The position numbers and the translations under genes are program-made. This document shows positions 34,930 to 45,593 of a stretch of DNA of 64,000 nt, one piece after another. Position 1 is the stretch's first letter. Each line of letters starts with the position of its first letter. The DNA is from Tetracentron sinense (taxonomy: Eukaryota > Streptophyta > Magnoliopsida > Trochodendrales > Trochodendraceae), in assembly GCA_015143295.1 (NCBI GenBank), contig CM026570.1:24621250-24685249 (forward strand), in the 5' to 3' direction. The notes beneath the pieces were generated by a model. That model made no database searches. It was not told the DNA's origin and worked only from the letters and a program-made list of their open reading frames with translations.

Positions 34930-36640
34930 AGGACCCGGTGACGAAGAAGACAATTGGAAGTGATCGTGAAATTGGTTGCTTGCACCTCTTAAACCCAACA
35001 ACTCAGACTCTACTAGCTCTGTAGTTTTGTAGAAGTCTCAACAAAGACCAAATTTTCCTCTGACATGTTTACCTCGGTCCCTTGTCTTTTTAGTCTTTGA
35101 AAGTTTTGTTTCCAGATTTTATTTCCAAGTTTATGTTAGATCTTCAGTCTGGAGTCGGTCAATTGTCCAAGCATTGTATAACCTCGTTTCCTTCAACTCC
35201 AAGTAATGACAAGAATAGTTCTCCTTTTGAGATTGTTCATACTGATGTGTGTGGGGACTTCACCTATGATTTTAGTACTCAACTACTTTTCCTCTTAGTG
35301 AAATAGGCACTTTTGTTTTTCTCAAATGGCGTAACTAAGAGGAAAAATAGGCTTTTTTCTCAGATGGGGTAACTAAAAAGAAAAATAGGCACATTTTTTA
35401 AGTTTCTATGAGGCACTTAATGTAAATGCAACAAAAAAGTTTTAGTCAGAAGCTGTTCTATCTGCAACATTTCTTAATAACCATATGCCATCTTGAGTCC
35501 TTGAGTTCAAAGTTCTTTATTAAATTTTATATCTTACATGCCCTGTTTTTAGTGTCTCTCCATAACTATTCCATGTGTGTTTTAAGTTCACATTCTATGT
35601 CCGAACAACAAAACTTGATCCTTAATATGTACGTTGTGTCTTTCTTGCGTAACACTCAGCTCAAAGAAAATATAAATTTTTTGTGTCTTGGAAGACGTTT
35701 GTGCCTATGGATGCCACATTTATGGAATCCACCTTTTTTTTTCAATGCTCCTAACCTTGCCTCTTTATGGGGAGAGTGGTAGAGAAGAGAGTTGTGTTGC
35801 TCCAATATCAGTTTGTGTTCATGAACCTTTTCCCTTTGTTCCTGCTCCCTCAGATGTGTCTTTGGGAGCAGAAAAAGAATTGAAAGTTTGTATGGAACAT
35901 ATAAAATAGAAGGAGGCAACCATTATGGATCTTCTTTTAGCCATTCAGAAGACTAAACATAAAAGTTCTACAAGTCATTTCATTTATAACTTTTTTTTTT
36001 GGAAGGTAAGCTGGGGTTAGATGGACCCTATTTCATTTATAACTTTGCTTCGAATGACCCATTATCCGCTTCATTTCGTCCATTTATTTCTCCGTTGTCT
36101 TCTGCATCTATTCTTTTTAGCGTTACAGATGCTCTTTCCAATCCCAAGTTGATGGGAGTGATGAAATGAGGGCTCTTATTAAAATTCGTGGGCAGTGAAT
36201 CTTCTGGTTGGGAAGAAGCAGGTTGGTTGCAAATGGGTCTACACTGTCAAATATAAAACCGATGATCCATCGACACGTACAAGGACAGACTAGTGGCTTA
36301 GGGTTGTACCCTGATTTCTATAATTGATTTTTAGTATATTTTTACTGGAAAAATGAACTTATCAGATTTATTCTTTGTTGAGTGCTGACATGTAGTGACC
36401 CTTACACAAACTAGACATAAAAAATGCATCCTCAATGATAATTTCCGTGAAGAAGTCTACATGACACCTGACCTGGGATCCTAGTGAGTGAAGGAAAATT
36501 TTGCAGGTTAAAGAAGGCGTTTTTATGGTCTCAAAAACGCTCTTCAAAAGAACAGAAGAAGCTATTCAAAATGCAGGAAAAAGAACATAAAGGGCTATAC
36601 AAGGGTTTAGGATGCTAAAGAGATTTACTTTAGTAAAGCT
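34930..36640 (+). pseudogene. Ty1/copia pol fragment (pre-integrase to mid-RT)
   Basis: Blocks in order on the + strand: DPVTKKTIGSDREIGCLHL (pre-integrase); SPFEIVHTDVCGDF (integrase core start, HTDVWG-like); CVFLRN and a FVSMDV-like segment near 35640-35720 (integrase end); LPVGKKQVGCKWVYTVKYK near 36205-36255 (RT start); KLDIKNA, EEVYMTP and RLKKAFYGLK-like near 36400-36540 (RT palm). Frameshifts and stops throughout, a roughly 45-bp local duplication at 35305-35390, and no LTRs found. Same strand as the host gene. Confidence 0.8.
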
Positions 36641-36736
36641 ACATATGACAATATATTATTATTTGATAAAGTACAATTTTTTTGCACCAAAAAGAAAAGT
36701 TCACTTTTCCTATTTATAGTAAATCTTTATTTATTC

Positions 36737-36807
36737 TATCACAATATTACTATATGTAGTAGAATCTTGTTGCTTATTTTACAATACCCTTTCACAAACA
36801 TCTAACG
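36737..36807. repeat. Left copy of a direct repeat flanking Tekay element A
   Basis: tatcacaatattactatatg and following bases up to acatctaacg immediately left of the LTR. They recur at 44095-44155 beyond the right LTR stub, with a small deletion and a few substitutions. Confidence 0.8.
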
Positions 36808-37447
36808 TCGCGCCCCAAAATACCATGTTGGTCAAATGAGACTATGGACCCTTGACACTGCATATTCAACTTAACAACATACAAGACATATGAACTATGA
36901 GTCTGAAATTTTTCTTCAATATTAATAACAAATTCAATCTATAATCAATATATGACCAACCTGAAACATAAATAATCGGATCATCCATTGTGATCTCAAT
37001 CTAAAACTTTAAAGCCAAGCAACATCAACTTAATTATCTTCTTACAACCCTTTAATCAATAACAACTAATGGATCAAAAGTATGTATAATGATCCAAGTC
37101 GACCTCTCCCTCCTAATAATCACATTCGGGCTCTTCTTAGTATTCTTCCTCTAACCAAGGTCCCGGTGCGCAGATGTCAAATCCTGAACCTGCCGACAAT
37201 AACAATTCGATTGAGCAACGAATAACTCAATGGATATAAAGTACAGTTAACAATATAATACCAGTCATATCATATATACCATAATTTACACAATCAGAGT
37301 GCGGAAAACATGTAAGCATATTCATAGCATCATTTCATAGCATATTTAGACTCGTGACTTGTGCAGTCTTGTGAATTGTGATACATGTGCAAATACATGT
37401 AAAAATCGTAACAGTAATATGTCAATTCATACCAGATATCTACGAGT

Positions 37448-37535
37448 TCCAAGTTTTATACCAATTTCTAAGTTCTATACCAAATTCCAAGTTCTATACC
37501 GGTTTCCAAGTTCTATCCCGATTCGTACCAGAATT
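37448..37535. repeat. 22-bp tandem repeat in LTR A
   Basis: About four units of ttccaagttctatacca with small changes. A second short array (atcacaattccata units) lies at 37855-37915. Confidence 0.85.
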
Positions 37536-38448
37536 ATGTCATGTATGATCATGTGAGACTTGTGTAGACTTAACAGCTTACTATGCTATGACATAATTGA
37601 CTTCATATAGGTTATCCCTTAGGTTCTGATATTTCACCATCAAAACTCCACCAAAGCGTCCTGTTCCACGATGGTTAGAGAATTCGGGGTTATTAATATC
37701 ATACTTTAAGTGTTTGCCTATCCGGAATTCAATCATCATATATGCATATATAATCATAATTTAGCATGTGAGCATCATACCATAATACTTATTATTTATG
37801 TAGGATATTACACTCAAATCATCTTAACAGGGTTATCAACATTATAGTAAAACAATCCGATAATCACAATTCCATAATCACGATTCCATCATCACAATTC
37901 TATCTTCACAATCCGGCACATATCCCTTCCTTAATATTCATTCACATGCAGCCAAAACCCTAAAATCATCATCCCATTATCATGTAACCATTTCCATCGT
38001 CATTATCATTTCAAAATCATAAAACAGTAGTCATATCATAATTCTTTTCCTTAGTTGATTCCCAATCATGAATTCCATAATCTTTTTCATAATGCAAAGC
38101 CATAACATGTAAATCATATTCATTATACCTTAATATATACTTAATAAATCATATTTAACTCTTATCATTATCATAATATCATTAACGAGACAGTATATCG
38201 AACCTCTCTCGATCGCTTCCTACGATCAATCGTTTCAAATGGGTTTGACCTTTCCAGGCTTTTCTCCTTCTCCAAGCAAAACTCTTTGCAAAATCTTAGG
38301 TTAAACTCTCTTTGGGATTCTAAGGCTCTTAGAATGTTTGAAACCGTAAAATCCACAAATTGGTGGTTTATTTATAGGCTCAAGAGTCCTAGGCAACTTC
38401 TAATTCTCGGAATTCCAGAAAATAGAAGGTTTTTTGGGCTAAAACTCT

Positions 38449-38565
38449 ACAGGTGGTCGACCGGTTATGCAGGGCAGTCGACCGGTTTAGTGTGATGCTC
38501 CCTTCCCTATTTCCCATACATTTTCTTGCAACAATGACCGACTGGTTTGAGGGGCAGTCGACTGG
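38449..38565. repeat. Cluster of gtcgaccggt words in LTR A
   Basis: ggtcgaccggtt, cagtcgaccggttt, gaccgactggttt and cagtcgactggtc within about 115 bp, paired as two similar units. GTCGAC is palindromic. Confidence 0.8.
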
Positions 38566-38730
38566 TCTCCCCTGTTTTGGTTGGTTTTGTTAATTCTCTT
38601 CACCTAATCTATTAACCAATGTTCATATAACATGTATTAACATAGAATAACCTTTAATGCAATATTTTTGGCATAAATTTCAAGGTTATATTCCATTTGT
38701 ACAATTTTCAAGACAAACAGGTCTCTACAT

Positions 38731-38743
38731 CCTCTCCTCTTTA
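38731..38743 (-). other. Polypurine tract of element A
   Basis: On the - strand, aaagaggagagga lies immediately before the LTR start tgtag. It is preceded by aatttcaaagacgaaattc, typical of the Tekay 3' end. Confidence 0.85.
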
Positions 38744-38759
38744 TTAGAATTTCGTCTTT

Positions 38760-40265
38760 GAAATTACAAGATTACATAAATAGGTGAGGATATTTTTCTC
38801 TATCTTCATCTTCTCTTTCCTAAGTGACTTCCTCTACGAAAGAGAACCAATGGAAGTGACTTGTTTCTTTCGATCAAAAATTTGAACCAGTTGCTCAACT
38901 AGAGTTAAGTCTTCGTGATCTCCAATGGTTTAAGATCAATCACATGGGCGGATTAGGAATGTATTTCCTCAACATGGAAATATGAAATACATTATGAATA
39001 GACGCCATATTGGGAGGTAAAGCAACCCTATATGCAACTTCCCCAACTCTAGTTGTGATTTCGAAAGAGCCCACATATCTTGGACTTAGTTTACACTTTG
39101 CCCCTCTTGCCAAATATCATTACTCCCTTTGTTGGAGAAATCTTGATAAGCACTTGGTCTCCAACCTGAAATTCCAAGTCCATTCGGTGAGTGTCAACAT
39201 AACTCCTTTGCCTACTTTGAATAGTCTTCAACCTTTCCCTGATCACTTAAATCCTGTTTGAAGTCTGTTAAATAAGTTTCAGGACCCAAAATTTATTTTC
39301 ACCTACTTCATCCCAACATAGAGGTGAACGAAAACTTCTAACCATAAAATGCCTCAAAAGGTGCCATTTGAATGCTTGTTTGGTTACTGTTGTTGTAGGC
39401 AAACTCTACCAATGACAAGTGATCATCTCAACTACCTTGGAAATCCAACATACATGCCCATAACATATCTTCTATAATCTAATTCACCCTTTCAGCTTAC
39501 CTATCAGTCTGAGGATGAAAGGCTGTACTAAAATCCAAGAGAGAACCCATAGTTTGCTAAAAGCTTTTCTAGAATCTCGAAGTGAATCTTGGATCTCGGT
39601 CCGAAACAATGCTAACCGCACTCCATGCAAACAGACCACTTCTCAATGTACAAGTTTCTCAGCTGATTCAAATTGAATGTAGTGCGATATGGAAGAAAGT
39701 GTGGTCAATCGGTCAACTATAACCCATATTGCATCAAATTTCTTTGTTGTCCTTGGCAAATCTACTACAAAGTCCATTGAGATGTTTTCCCACTTCCATT
39801 CTAGAATAGGGAGTGGCTGAAGAAGTCCTGCTGGTCTTTGGTGTTCGGCTTAAACTTGTTGGCAAACCAAACATTTAGACACATAAGCTGCCATATCTCT
39901 CTTCATGTTTCTCCACTAGAAGTGCTTATTAAGATTCTGATACATCTTGGTGCTTCCAGGATGAACAATATACTTTTACTTGTATGCCTCATCAAGAATA
40001 TCTCTTCTCAATTCCTTATTGACTGGAACACACATTCTCCCATTGAAGGTAAGAGCACCCTTCTCGTTCATCTTAAAAATCTTCATTTCCTTTGCTGATC
40101 ATCCTATTGAAATATTCCCACAATTCTTGATCAGTGCCCTGAAGATCCTTAATCTTTCCTAATATCATTGGCCTGCTTGCAATGTTAGCCACCAATGCTC
40201 CTGATGTGCCAACACTGAAGTTTGCGTCGTTGTTAGACATATCTTCTAACAACTTTCATTCTTGG
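38760..40265 (-). pseudogene. Element A integrase and chromodomain region
   Basis: Decayed. In pieces, the - strand gives a zinc-binding/integrase start, the EWKWE.ISMDFVV.LPRT-type core start (near 39770), further core pieces, then SHVIDLKPLEI and a chromodomain-like VEEVT.ERED.DREKYPHLF end near 38820. Numerous stops and frameshifts; no frame exceeds about 60 codons on this strand. Function would be integration and chromatin targeting; it is inactive here. Confidence 0.7.
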
Positions 40266-40269
40266 ACAA

Positions 40270-40698
40270 TCATGTGACCAATAGTTCAAAAGGCTTCCTG
40301 CTGAGTGCATTAGCTACTACATTGGTCTTCCTCGAATGGTAAATGACCGAGCAGTCATAATCCTTGAGGAATTCTACCCAATAGCGTTGCATCAAGTTCA
40401 ATTCCTTATGTGAGAACCTATACTTCAAGCTCTTGTGATAAGTGAATGTCTCAAACTGTTCCCCATATAGATAATGCCTCCATATCTTAAGAGCAAATAC
40501 TACTGCTGCAAGCTCTAGATCATGAGTAGAATAGTTCCTTTCATGATTCTTTAATTCCCGTGAAGCGTAGGTAATGACTTTCTCGTGTTGCATAAGAATA
40601 CATCCTAACCCAATAAGTAAAGCATCATTATATACCACATAACCTCCACTATCGGATGGAACTGTCAAGATCGGTGCCGCGGTGAGGCACTTCTTCAA
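40270..40698 (-). pseudogene. Element A RNase H domain
   Basis: 142 open codons. [20 protein letters not shown] is the usual D.S..G.G..L start, with [19 protein letters not shown], then [20 protein letters not shown] with the conserved HD.EL, then [20 protein letters not shown] and [10 protein letters not shown]. The DHKSL motif has changed to YHKSL. The frame is cut off from RT by stops. Confidence 0.85.
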
Positions 40699-40908
40699 CT
40701 CTAGGAAACCCTTTTCACATTTTTCATCCCATGTGTGAATCTGACATTTTTCTTAGTCAAGTGGGTGAGTGGTGCTTCTAAGCTAGAAAATCCTTCCACG
40801 AATCTTCTATAATAACCAACAAGGCCCAAAAAGCTTATGATATTTGTAACATTCTTGGGTCTACCCCAATTTGCTACTGCTTTTATCTTTGCAGTCTATT
40901 GAGATCCC

Positions 40909-41400
40909 TTATGCTGAAACAACATGGCCTAAGAATGCCACATTCTTTAGCCAAAACTCACACTTAATAAGTTTAGCATATAACCCATGCTCTTTTAGTG
41001 TCTTTAGAGTAATCCGGAAGTGTGTCTCATTATCCTCCCGTGACTGTGAGTATATCAAGATGTCATCTCTAAACACCACCACATACATATCCAAGGCTGA
41101 CTTGAATATTTTGTTCATCAAATCCATGAAGGTTGCTAGTGCATTTGTTAAACTAAAAGACATGACTAGAAACTTGTAATGCCTATATCTTGTTCTGAAA
41201 GCAGTCTTCGGAACATCTTTCGCTCTTATCTTCAACTAATGGTAGCCTGATCGAAGATCAATCTTTGAGAAGTATTTGGCTCCTTGCAACTGGTTGAATA
41301 AGTCATCTATCTGTGACAATGGATATTTATTCTTGATCGTGACTTTATTCAGTTGCCTATAGTCAATGAACATCCTCATTGAACCATCTTTCTTCATCAC
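40909..41400 (-). pseudogene. Element A reverse transcriptase, mutated catalytic box
   Basis: The open piece 40909-41235 reads [20 protein letters not shown], then FMDLMNKIF, then [12 protein letters not shown] and [17 protein letters not shown]. The usual F(I/V)DD box is FRDD here, so an Arg lies beside the catalytic Asp pair. The upstream part (41236-41400, LRSGYHQL-type) is out of frame after a stop. Inactive. Confidence 0.85.
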
Positions 41401-41436
41401 AAAGAGCACTGGAGCTCCCTATGGTGATACACTGGG

Positions 41437-42000
41437 TCAGATAAAACCCTTATATGTTAACTCTTGAATCTGATCTTTTAATTCCTTCAATTCTACTGGA
41501 GCCATCCTGTAAGGTGCTCTTGAAATCGGTGCAGTACCCAGAGCTAGATCAATCACAAACTCTATCTCCCTATCTGGTGGCAAACCAGACAAGTCATCAG
41601 GAAATACATGCAGGAATTTATTTACCACTGGAATGCTAGAAGAATCCTGAACTTCTAGATTCAAAATGCTCAAAGCTGCGAATCGAGAAATATCCTTCTT
41701 CAATCCTCGAAAATGGAATGGTAGTCCATTAACTGGCTTTAAATTGACAACCTTGTCGAAACAGTCGATGTGTCCATGGTAAGCTAAAAGCCAATCCATG
41801 CATTGAATAACATCGAAGTCTTAGAAGTCATGAGTGATTAAGTCTGTTGGCATCTCTTGTTGTCCAATCCGAATAACACAATATACACTATCTGTAATGA
41901 CTGAACTGCCAATAGGTTTTGCCAATAGATCATGCACGATCTAGTTGATTCGGTTCCATAGGAAAGTCTTAGGCAAAACTAGGTGTGACAAACGAATTAG
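41437..42000 (-). pseudogene. Element A protease end / RT start
   Basis: The open piece 41437-41799 starts MDWLLAYHGHIDC (the aspartic protease GMDWL..Y..ID motif). It then has VVNKFLHVFPDDLSGLPPDRE, IEFVIDLALGTAPIS and RAPYRMAPVELKELKDQI, the junction to RT. The DTGA catalytic part upstream (to about 42000) is broken by stops. Confidence 0.8.
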
Positions 42001-42201
42001 TGGGTCTGGTGTCAAACAAGACTCTTGTGAGATACTCATTAATCAATAGTGTGCCTTAGGTTCATAAATAAATAAGTGTCATAATTTGTATACCAGCATA
42101 CATAAGTTCATACATCACATTATAATTCACTTGTATTAGTATAATAACATGTTCACAAGTTCATCATAACAAATCATAATCAATATCATAATTGTAATTT
42201 A

Positions 42202-42504
42202 CTAGTAAAACATACCCTGAATCACGTCATTAGATGCATGAGCATCTTGTTCTGAGATGGCAAACACCTTGCCCTGGTTGGTCGGATGAACTGATTGAGG
42301 TTGTTGAGGCTTAGGAGCCTGAGGAGGCCTCTGTTGAAAGGTCTGCCTAGCTAGTGGCTTGGCTCCTGCGGCTGGGTCTGAGGGGCACTGTTGCTGATTC
42401 TTATTAGGGCAATCCCTAATCCTATGTAAGATCCCCATAGTGGAAACATCCACCTGTGACTGTTTTGCATTCCCCTGTCCTGTGCCTTTTATTACACTGT
42501 CCAC
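42202..42504 (-). pseudogene. Element A gag C-terminal region
   Basis: Pro/Gln-rich linker after the zinc knuckle. RDCPNK is the knuckle end, then PQQPQ-rich residues and GKVFAISEQDAHASNDVIQG, the conserved VFA(I/L)...A..S..VI.G entry to protease. The knuckle is split by the insertion at 42505-42798. Confidence 0.8.
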
Positions 42505-42798
42505 CATGGAAATAAAAATCGCCGAAACCGATACGAAACGGGCGATACGTATCGTTTATTAGTTATTCATGTTTTAATTTATTGTGTAATTGTAATTTTG
42601 TTTGTTACTTTTATTTTTGAGTCGCTTCCCATGACTTTTTATTTAGTTCTTATAACTCATTTGATATTATTTAAATTTAATTTGATTTTGTAAAAATTTT
42701 TTGTTAAAAAAGAAAATGTTATATTTATCGCCCGAAACCAATACGTATAGGTTTCGGTTGGGACCGATACATCCCCCGAAACCCTTTTTTAATCCTTG
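42505..42798. mobile_element. Small hAT-like insertion in element A gag
   Basis: 294 bp. Ends catggaaataaaaa and, inverted, caaggattaaaaaa. Flanking 8-mers ctgtccac and ctgtttgc (5 of 8 identical) suggest an old 8-bp duplication. The interior has gccgaaaccgatacg and inverted cggtttcgg-type words. It interrupts the Gag zinc knuckle. Confidence 0.55.
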
Positions 42799-43225
42799 CT
42801 GTTTGCACACCTCAAATGTAGGTTCCCATGTGTTAGGCTATGCAACTCTCGGTGCCTGAGTAGTGGTAGGGCGAGGAACTGTAGGTGCAGATGCAGGCCT
42901 TTGGAAATGACAACTGGTGCTTGGCCTGATGTTCTGGGCCTCTTGTCTAATAGACCCATTTTGCAAGGTGGGGTCTGGTGAACCTCTCCTTTTGGTTCAT
43001 CTCTCTCTTCCTTAAAAATTCTTAAGAATTCTTCTCTGCTAGCTATGCTATGACATTGACCTCTGCAAAGGTCTCAAGCCGGAACATAGAGACCCTGTCT
43101 CAAATCTAGGACCTTAGTCCTCTCTCAAACTTCCGGTTCTTTATTGCCTCAGTTGCAATCATATGTGGGGTAGACCTCGAGAGGTCTGAAAATTTGGCTT
43201 TATATTCAACTACAGTCATGCTCCC

Positions 43226-43740
43226 CTACTCTAAAGTGAGGAGCTCTACTTCTATTTGCTCTCTGACTACAACTGTAAAGTACTTCTTGTAAAAGACATC
43301 AAGAAACTCTCTCCATGACCAAACTTGACCTGCCCTAGTCAAGTCTCTAGTCCTGGTGGTGACTCTCCACCAATGCTCTGCTTTGCCTTCCATGACGAAG
43401 GAAGCCCAAGTGACCTTCTTTGCTTCAGTGGGTGCCAAGATTGAGAAGATCTTCTCTACCTCCATTACCCAAGATTCTGCAGCTACTAGGTCTGTGCTCC
43501 TATAAAATACCGGAGGCCTCAACCTTCGGAATGCCTCAATCCCCACTGATGCTCTAGGTAGAAGAGGTGTAGTGTAGGTGCAGCTGTAGGAATAGCAGTA
43601 GGCTGTCTGGCTGCCAGAAGTGCCATGGTTTCGGCAATGGACCCTAAGATTTGGGTCAAATCAGGCTGATCATTGCCCTTGGAGCTTCTTCTTCGTTTCC
43701 TCTACCCTGATATCCATGACCTCGTTTACCATGCCTCATT
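43226..43740 (-). pseudogene. Element A Gag (Retrotrans_gag)
   Basis: The open part 43226-43546 reads FRRLRPPVFYRSTD, then AAESWVMEVEKIFSILAPTE, KVTWASFVMEGKAEHWW and WREFLDVFYKKYF, the core of plant gypsy Gag. A likely start near 43740 (MRHGKRGHG) is separated by a stop. The gag begins only about 185 bp after the primer site, unlike element B. Confidence 0.85.
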
Positions 43741-43907
43741 CTGATTATCCTGAGAGCAAACAATAAACCATAAGTCTTCTAGACGGAAAGTTCAAAGATA
43801 AGGCTAACACTCAAGTCTAAGCCTAAACAACTCTAGTGTTTTATTAATGATGTTACTTTTCTAAATTTTGCACAATGTCCCTTGTTCCTAATGAACCTAA
43901 GGCCTTT

Positions 43908-43919
43908 GCTCTTATACCA
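43908..43919 (-). other. Primer binding site of element A
   Basis: gctcttatacca, the complement of TGGTATCAGAGC with one change. Six bases separate it from the 5' LTR. Confidence 0.8.
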
Positions 43920-43925
43920 TCTCAG

Positions 43926-44057
43926 TAGCGCCCCAAAATCCCATGTTGGTCAAATGAGACTTTGGACATGTGACATTGCATATCCAACTTAACTTAACAC
44001 TTAACAGCATACAAGACATAAACTATGAGTCTGAAATTTTTCTTCAATATTAATAAC
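43926..44057 (-). repeat. 5' LTR stub of Tekay element A
   Basis: Only about 132 bp remain, aligning with 36808-36939 (cgccccaaaat, atgttggtcaaatgagact, gagtctgaaatttttcttc). About 1.8 kb is missing. The cut lies near ataacaaa, where a filler repeating gaaatttttcttcaatatt joins to a copy of the left flank. Confidence 0.85.
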
Positions 44058-44394
44058 AAATATTACAAGGCATATTGAAATTTTTCTTCAATATTATCAC
44101 AATATTACTATATGTAGTAGAACCTTGTTTCTTATACCCATTCACAGACATCTAAGAACAAGTGAACAACTAATAGACATGATCATCTGAACTACCAATA
44201 GAATTCTTTCATCTCTCGTTGATTGTGAACAACAGGTAGTGTTTCTCTTATATTTTAAACGTACCTGATTTAGTGTACAAAGCAATATTGCCTACTGGAC
44301 CACATAATTGTTCTAAGGTTTTAGTTTTCTTTTGTCAATCAGGAAGATCTTGGTTTTGGAGTTCCACATATTGATAGATTTATCTTATTTTTAG
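44058..44394. other. Junction filler, flank duplication and intron end
   Basis: 44058-44094 is filler repeating LTR sequence. 44095-44155 duplicates the left flank of element A (36737-36805). The rest is ordinary intron ending in the tatttttag acceptor for the exon at 44395. Confidence 0.7.
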
Positions 44395-44557
44395 GCCACA
44401 TTACAATGTCCATATGAAGGCAATTGAGGTTAACCGAACTGTTCTACAACTTCCGACTGATGTATTTGAGACAGGAGACAGAAAAGGGACAATAATTGAT
44501 AGTGGTACAACCTTGGTTTATCTTCCAGATGTGGTTTATGTGCCATTAATAAATAAG
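44395..44557 (+). CDS. Aspartyl protease exon with second catalytic Asp
   Basis: The acceptor is tttttag before 44395; the donor gtatca begins at 44558. The first base completes Gln from 17561, giving NQ-PHYNVHMKAIEV. It then reads LQLPTDVFETGDRKGTIID and the second active-site motif IIDSGTTLVYLPDVVY. Together with DTGSD in the exon at 1014, both catalytic aspartates are present, so the gene looks functional in the visible part. The DSGTT form (Ser rather than Thr) is standard for plant family members. It ends in phase 0 at Lys before an 82-bp intron. Confidence 0.95.
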
Positions 44558-44639
44558 GTATCAGAATTTTCTTTGAAGCCTGTTCATTTGTATATCCTTC
44601 TTATACATTGCTTATTCACATAGTTTGCTATTTTATTAG

Positions 44640-44713
44640 ATAATGTCTCAGCAGCCAGATTTGAAATTACAAACTGTTGACGAGGAGTTTTCATGCTTTC
44701 ATTACAGTGGAAG
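44640..44713 (+). CDS. Aspartyl protease internal exon (C-terminal lobe)
   Basis: The acceptor is ttttattag before 44640; the donor is gtatgg at 44714. Reads IMSQQPDLKLQTVDEEFSCF, then HYSG and an incomplete codon. It matches the segment after the second active site, where Q.PDLK...V.DE..CF.YS is the family pattern; the Cys is one partner of the C-lobe disulfide. The exon ends in phase 2. I searched to the window end for the next expected block (DDGFP..TFHFE) and the YDL.N..IGW end and saw neither, so the remaining exons lie beyond 64000. Confidence 0.88.
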
Positions 44714-45241
44714 GTATGGTGAGAAGAACAACATTGACTCTTGTAGGTTCTACTTTAGGAAATGCTTGGAACATGTCTAGTCGAGGTTGAAGAATTGTGT
44801 AATCTTTTTAATGTTTTAATCTATAATTCATATAATAAATATTTGGCATCAATAATATCAGTATTGCTTTCAAATTTGGACGTTTAATTTTTGTGACTAA
44901 GGAAGTTTCATTGTTAGTTGTTAGCATTTGTATCCATCAATCCTTATTCACATAATTACATGCTGCCACTTTGATTCTCTGAATGGTATACAAATGTAAT
45001 TTTATGATTTTGATGTCCTTTCGATATCATTACTATTGAATGTTTTGATAGGTACTAAAGAATTTTATTCACAAAATAGGGGAGCTTCCTCGTGTATAAA
45101 GAAAGATAAAATCCGTCTCAATCAGCTTGAATTTGTAACTTGAGCTCAAAATCTATTTTTAAAAAAACAGCAAGATGGGGGCAAAACAAAAGATAAATCA
45201 GACCTCCAACTCCCTTGGTCATTTTCCACTGATTAAAAGTT
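44714..45241. other. Start of the third long intron, nothing recognised
   Basis: Ordinary T-rich intron after the gtatgg donor, up to the small insertion at 45242. Confidence 0.55.
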
Positions 45242-45436
45242 GTGTAGTCGAGGTGTAGTCGAAATGTTGCCTAGGCTACACCTAGGTCACTGCCTCGCCT
45301 GGCCAAGACCTTTATCGCTTGGAGCATAGGATTATATTATGTAAGCCAAAAAGTAAATTTTGGTCTCCTAGGCATCGCCTAAGCACACCTAGTAATCACC
45401 TCACCTAGAGACCATATCACTTGGACGCTTCGGCTA
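45242..45436. mobile_element. Short insertion flanked by cactgattaaaagtt
   Basis: The 195-bp insert lies between two identical 15-bp direct repeats (45227-45241, 45437-45451). Inner ends tgtagtcgagg and, inverted, tgtagccgaag are weak inverted repeats. The interior carries cctaggc words like the element at 21599-22558. It has no A tail, so its class is unclear. Confidence 0.55.
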
Positions 45437-45593
45437 CACTGATTAAAAGTTTGCTAATGCATTTTAACTCCTTTATGGACAAGGAAAAAGGAATAGTAAT
45501 CCTCTAATTCTCTATATTGTTCTCCCCTCTAACCATTCATTATCTCAAGTGTTGTGTGTTCCTCAAAATACTCCAACAGATAGAGGCCTAAAG

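Larger units (their letters stand above)
36808..38729 (-). repeat. 3' LTR of Tekay element A
   Basis: 1922 bp. On the - strand it starts tgtagagacctgtttgtc directly after the purine tract and ends with the complement of tcgcgccccaaaat at 36808. It carries two short tandem repeats (37448-37535; 37855-37915) and a cluster of gtcgaccggt palindromic words (38449-38565). Confidence 0.85.
36808..44057 (-). mobile_element. Tekay-clade Ty3/gypsy element A, antisense to host gene
   Basis: Order on the - strand: truncated 5' LTR (44057-43926), primer site, gag, protease, RT, RNase H, integrase with chromodomain, polypurine tract, 3' LTR (38729-36808). All coding regions carry stops and frameshifts. 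A small hAT-like element sits in gag (42505-42798). Tekay assignment rests on pol sequence, the chromodomain EEVT.ERED.DREKYPHLF-type end and the LTR start TGTAGAGACCTG. Confidence 0.9.
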
